The notes under the pieces were generated by a model. The model worked only from the letters and a program-made list of their open reading frames with translations. It ran no database searches and was not told where the DNA came from. A DNA stretch of 6,514 nucleotides from Rickettsiales bacterium (GTDB lineage Bacteria; Pseudomonadota; Alphaproteobacteria; Rickettsiales; UBA8987), in the NCBI GenBank assembly GCA_028282625.1, contig JANQHP010000011.1, positions 1-6,514 on the forward strand, given 5' to 3'. This document shows positions 4,646-6,514 of this stretch, in pieces (the stretch's first letter is position 1; the number at the start of each line of letters is the position of its first letter). The position numbers were made by a program, and so were the translations under genes.

Positions 4646-5416
4646 TTAGGTTTTCACCTGGTCTTCCAGCAGATTGCCGCCAAGCGAAAGTGCCAGCGCT
4701 TTGATCGCTTCGATCGTACGCACAATGTCTGGCTCCTCTTCACCGCGTACCACCAGGGTCACACAAAATTTGCCCCCTTCACGGTTGCCACGCAAATGCG
4801 GGTAGCTGCCAATATCCACCGTGGGATGGGCGGCCGCAATATCCGCCAGTTTTTCAGCGATATCGCCTTCCACCAGGTCGGTGCTAAGGCTTTGACTGTA
4901 GATGGTTTTGCCCGGTGTGAGTGTGGGCAAAATCGCCTCTAGCATAATCTGCATGATCGAAGGAATGCCGGCCATCACATAGACATTTTCCGCGCAATAA
5001 CCCGGGGCCGCACTGATCGGGTTGTCGATCAAGGTGACCGCTTCTGGCATCTGCGCCATCCGCTTGCGTGCCTCATTGAGCTCCTCGCCGCGCTCGGCGT
5101 AAAACCGCTCCAGCCGCGCCGTGGCCTCAGGATGTTGTACAAGCTTCTGCCCCAATGCTTTGGCCACGCAGGCGCTGGTGATGTCATCATGCGTCGGGCC
5201 AATCCCGCCGGTAGTAAAGAGATAGGTATATTGGTGGCGCAGGGCGTTGATCGCCTCGATAATGCGCGCTTCTTCATCGGGCACCATGCGCACCTCTTTT
5301 AAACGCACGCCAATAGCACCAAGCTGTTTGGCAATAAAGGCAGCGTTTTTGTCTTGCGTGCGGCCTGAAAGCAGCTCGTTACCAATCAGGAGGATCGCAG
5401 CGGTGGGAGAGGACAT
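4646..5416 (-). CDS. CinA N-terminal / MoaB-like (COG1058) molybdopterin-binding-fold protein
   Basis: A 256-residue protein with the MoCF/MoaB-like fold found at the N terminus of CinA (competence/damage-inducible protein) and in FAD-synthase-associated proteins. Key motifs are AILLIGNELLSGRTQDKN (7-24), the phosphate-binding TTGGIGPTHDD (68-78), NPISAAPGY (132-140) and AGIPSIMQIM (149-158). A C-terminal alpha/beta extension follows (about 171-256). It lacks the CinA C-terminal nicotinamide-nucleotide amidase domain, so I call it a stand-alone COG1058 protein. Its biochemical role is not established from sequence: pyrophosphatase activity on nucleotides such as ADP-ribose or FAD is known for some relatives. 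The ATG at 5414-5416 is preceded by GGAA at a suitable distance. It follows pheT by 20 bp on the same strand and likely shares its transcript. Confidence 0.9.
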   Translation of the reverse strand: MSSPTAAILLIGNELLSGRTQDKNAAFIAKQLGAIGVRLKEVRMVPDEEARIIEAINALRHQYTYLFTTGGIGPTHDDITSACVAKALGQKLVQHPEATARLERFYAERGEELNEARKRMAQMPEAVTLIDNPISAAPGYCAENVYVMAGIPSIMQIMLEAILPTLTPGKTIYSQSLSTDLVEGDIAEKLADIAAAHPTVDIGSYPHLRGNREGGKFCVTLVVRGEEEPDIVRTIEAIKALALSLGGNLLEDQVKT

Positions 5417-5436
5417 ATCGCTATTTCCAGCTTGGG

Positions 5437-6513
5437 TTAGACACGCAATGTAGCGCTAGTTTTCGTGGTGACCTGTGCCACAATGGCATCGCAGATGGCT
5501 TGAATTTCCTGCTCACTTAACGTGTGGTCTTGCGGCTGCAGGCGCACGCCAAAGGCCACCGATTTTTTGCCTTCTTCAACATGCTCCCCTTGATACACAT
5601 CAAACAGCGTGATGGATTTAAGCTCTTTGCCTGCCGCGCGCTTGGCCGCCTGAAGCAGGTCTTGCACCGACGTCTTTGCGTCCGTGATAAAGGCAAAATC
5701 ACGTTCCACATCCGGGAAGTTGGAAGAGGCGAGCGCCTTTGGCTTCCGCTTTTTTACCGGCGGGAGGCAGTCCAAATAAAGTTCGACCACCGCCGCATGT
5801 GGCAAATCATAGGCCTTACAAAGTGTGGGGTGCAGCGCACCAAAAAGCCCAAGCACAATGTTGCCAAGCTTCAGCACACCGGAACATCCCGGATGCATGT
5901 AGTCCGGCACCTCACGTGCAATCTGCACCGAAGAAGCATCCACCCCTGCCGCGTCCAAAAGCGCTAACGCATCGGCCTTGGCATCCAGCCAATCGGCGGA
6001 TCGCTCCTTCATATGCGGGTTGCGCGCCGTATGCCATCCCGTACGCACCGAAGCAATGCGCGGCACCTGCCCTTGTGGCGTGGCGCTTGTGAAGACCGGG
6101 CCAATTTCAAACAGCGCGTGGTCGCCCTGCTTGCGTGCGGTATTTTTCTTGGCCATATGCAGCAAGCCTGGAATCAACGAGGGACGCATCACCGAAAGGT
6201 CCTGGCTGATGGGATTAGCAAGCGTCACAGGGTTTGCACCTTTTGGCAGAAAAGGCATCGCTGCTTCTTTGGATACAAAAGAAAAACCGATGGTTTCATG
6301 CGCGCTGCGGCTCGACATGGTGCGACGCAACATACGCACGCGATCCTGCGCCGGCGTATAGGGTGGCTGCCATCCACTTTCCGGTGGAGGAAGCGGTTGC
6401 GCGGCAATGGCGTCGTAGCCCTCCAGCCGCGCCAGCTCCTCCACCACATCGTGGTCGGCATGCAGGTCGTGGCGCCAGGAAGGCGGCGTAACCTGCCAGG
6501 GGGTCGTTTGTGT
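5437..6513 (-). CDS. pheT: Phenylalanine-tRNA ligase beta subunit, C-terminal part (5' end outside window)
   Basis: The frame is open to the right edge and stops with TAA at 5437-5439, giving 358 visible residues of a protein usually near 800. PheT forms an alpha2-beta2 enzyme with PheS that charges tRNA-Phe. Visible parts: the end of the B5 domain, with VTPPSWRHDL at about 8-17 and DVVEELARLEGYD at about 22-34; the catalytic-like class II core, with ANPISQDLSVMRPSLIPGLL (about 98-117) and ALFEIGPVF (about 133-141); and the C-terminal tRNA-binding FDX-ACB domain (about 263-358), with FPDVERDFAFI and the closing GKKSVAFGVRLQPQDHTL and SEQEI segments. The GTG at 6445-6447 is an internal valine, not a start. 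pheS and the rest of pheT should lie beyond the right edge. The COG1058 gene follows 20 bp downstream. Confidence 0.97.
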   Translation of the reverse strand, partial: TQTTPWQVTPPSWRHDLHADHDVVEELARLEGYDAIAAQPLPPPESGWQPPYTPAQDRVRMLRRTMSSRSAHETIGFSFVSKEAAMPFLPKGANPVTLANPISQDLSVMRPSLIPGLLHMAKKNTARKQGDHALFEIGPVFTSATPQGQVPRIASVRTGWHTARNPHMKERSADWLDAKADALALLDAAGVDASSVQIAREVPDYMHPGCSGVLKLGNIVLGLFGALHPTLCKAYDLPHAAVVELYLDCLPPVKKRKPKALASSNFPDVERDFAFITDAKTSVQDLLQAAKRAAGKELKSITLFDVYQGEHVEEGKKSVAFGVRLQPQDHTLSEQEIQAICDAIVAQVTTKTSATLRV

Positions 6514-6514
6514 T

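Overview
The window looks like a chromosomal segment of an alphaproteobacterium. The ruvA-ruvB-ybgC order, the protein sequences and the moderately GC-rich coding bases fit that group, but I cannot place the genus without a search. Almost everything is ordinary housekeeping content. I found no convincing new multi-gene system. The less ordinary material lies in two non-coding stretches, 248-534 and 2885-3304.

Layout, left to right. The + strand starts with the last 81 residues of a RelE/ParE-type toxin (2-247); its antitoxin, if any, is off the left edge. A repeat- and hairpin-rich spacer follows (248-534). Next is a complete tRNA-Gln(TTG) transcription unit on the - strand, with promoter (661-689), tRNA with encoded CCA (569-642) and Rho-independent terminator (535-557). 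Also on the - strand, transcribed leftward, is ruvA (2882 region) > ruvB > ybgC: the Holliday-junction branch-migration motor and the Tol-Pal-associated acyl-CoA thioesterase. ruvA and ruvB overlap by four bases (ATGA), and ybgC starts 7 bp after ruvB. The tol genes that usually follow ybgC, and the ruvC that often precedes ruvA, are not here.

A 420-bp intergenic region (2885-3304) separates ruvA from the divergent + strand pair sodB (Fe-type superoxide dismutase) and nth (endonuclease III). It contains a structured element of about 170 bp with imperfect terminal inverted repeats. sodB and nth are 12 bp apart and probably co-transcribed. Convergent to nth, on the - strand, lie a stand-alone CinA N-terminal/MoaB-like protein (4646-5416) and, 20 bp upstream of it, the C-terminal 358 residues of pheT (5437-6513), which runs off the right edge.

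Functionally the centre is a DNA-maintenance and oxidative-stress neighbourhood: sodB removes superoxide, nth excises oxidised pyrimidines and RuvAB processes recombination intermediates. The most notable structural observation is a second, partial copy of the tRNA-Gln 3' end (411-430) followed by its own hairpin. It matches the layout at the real tRNA and suggests either a decayed tandem tRNA-Gln copy or an integration scar.
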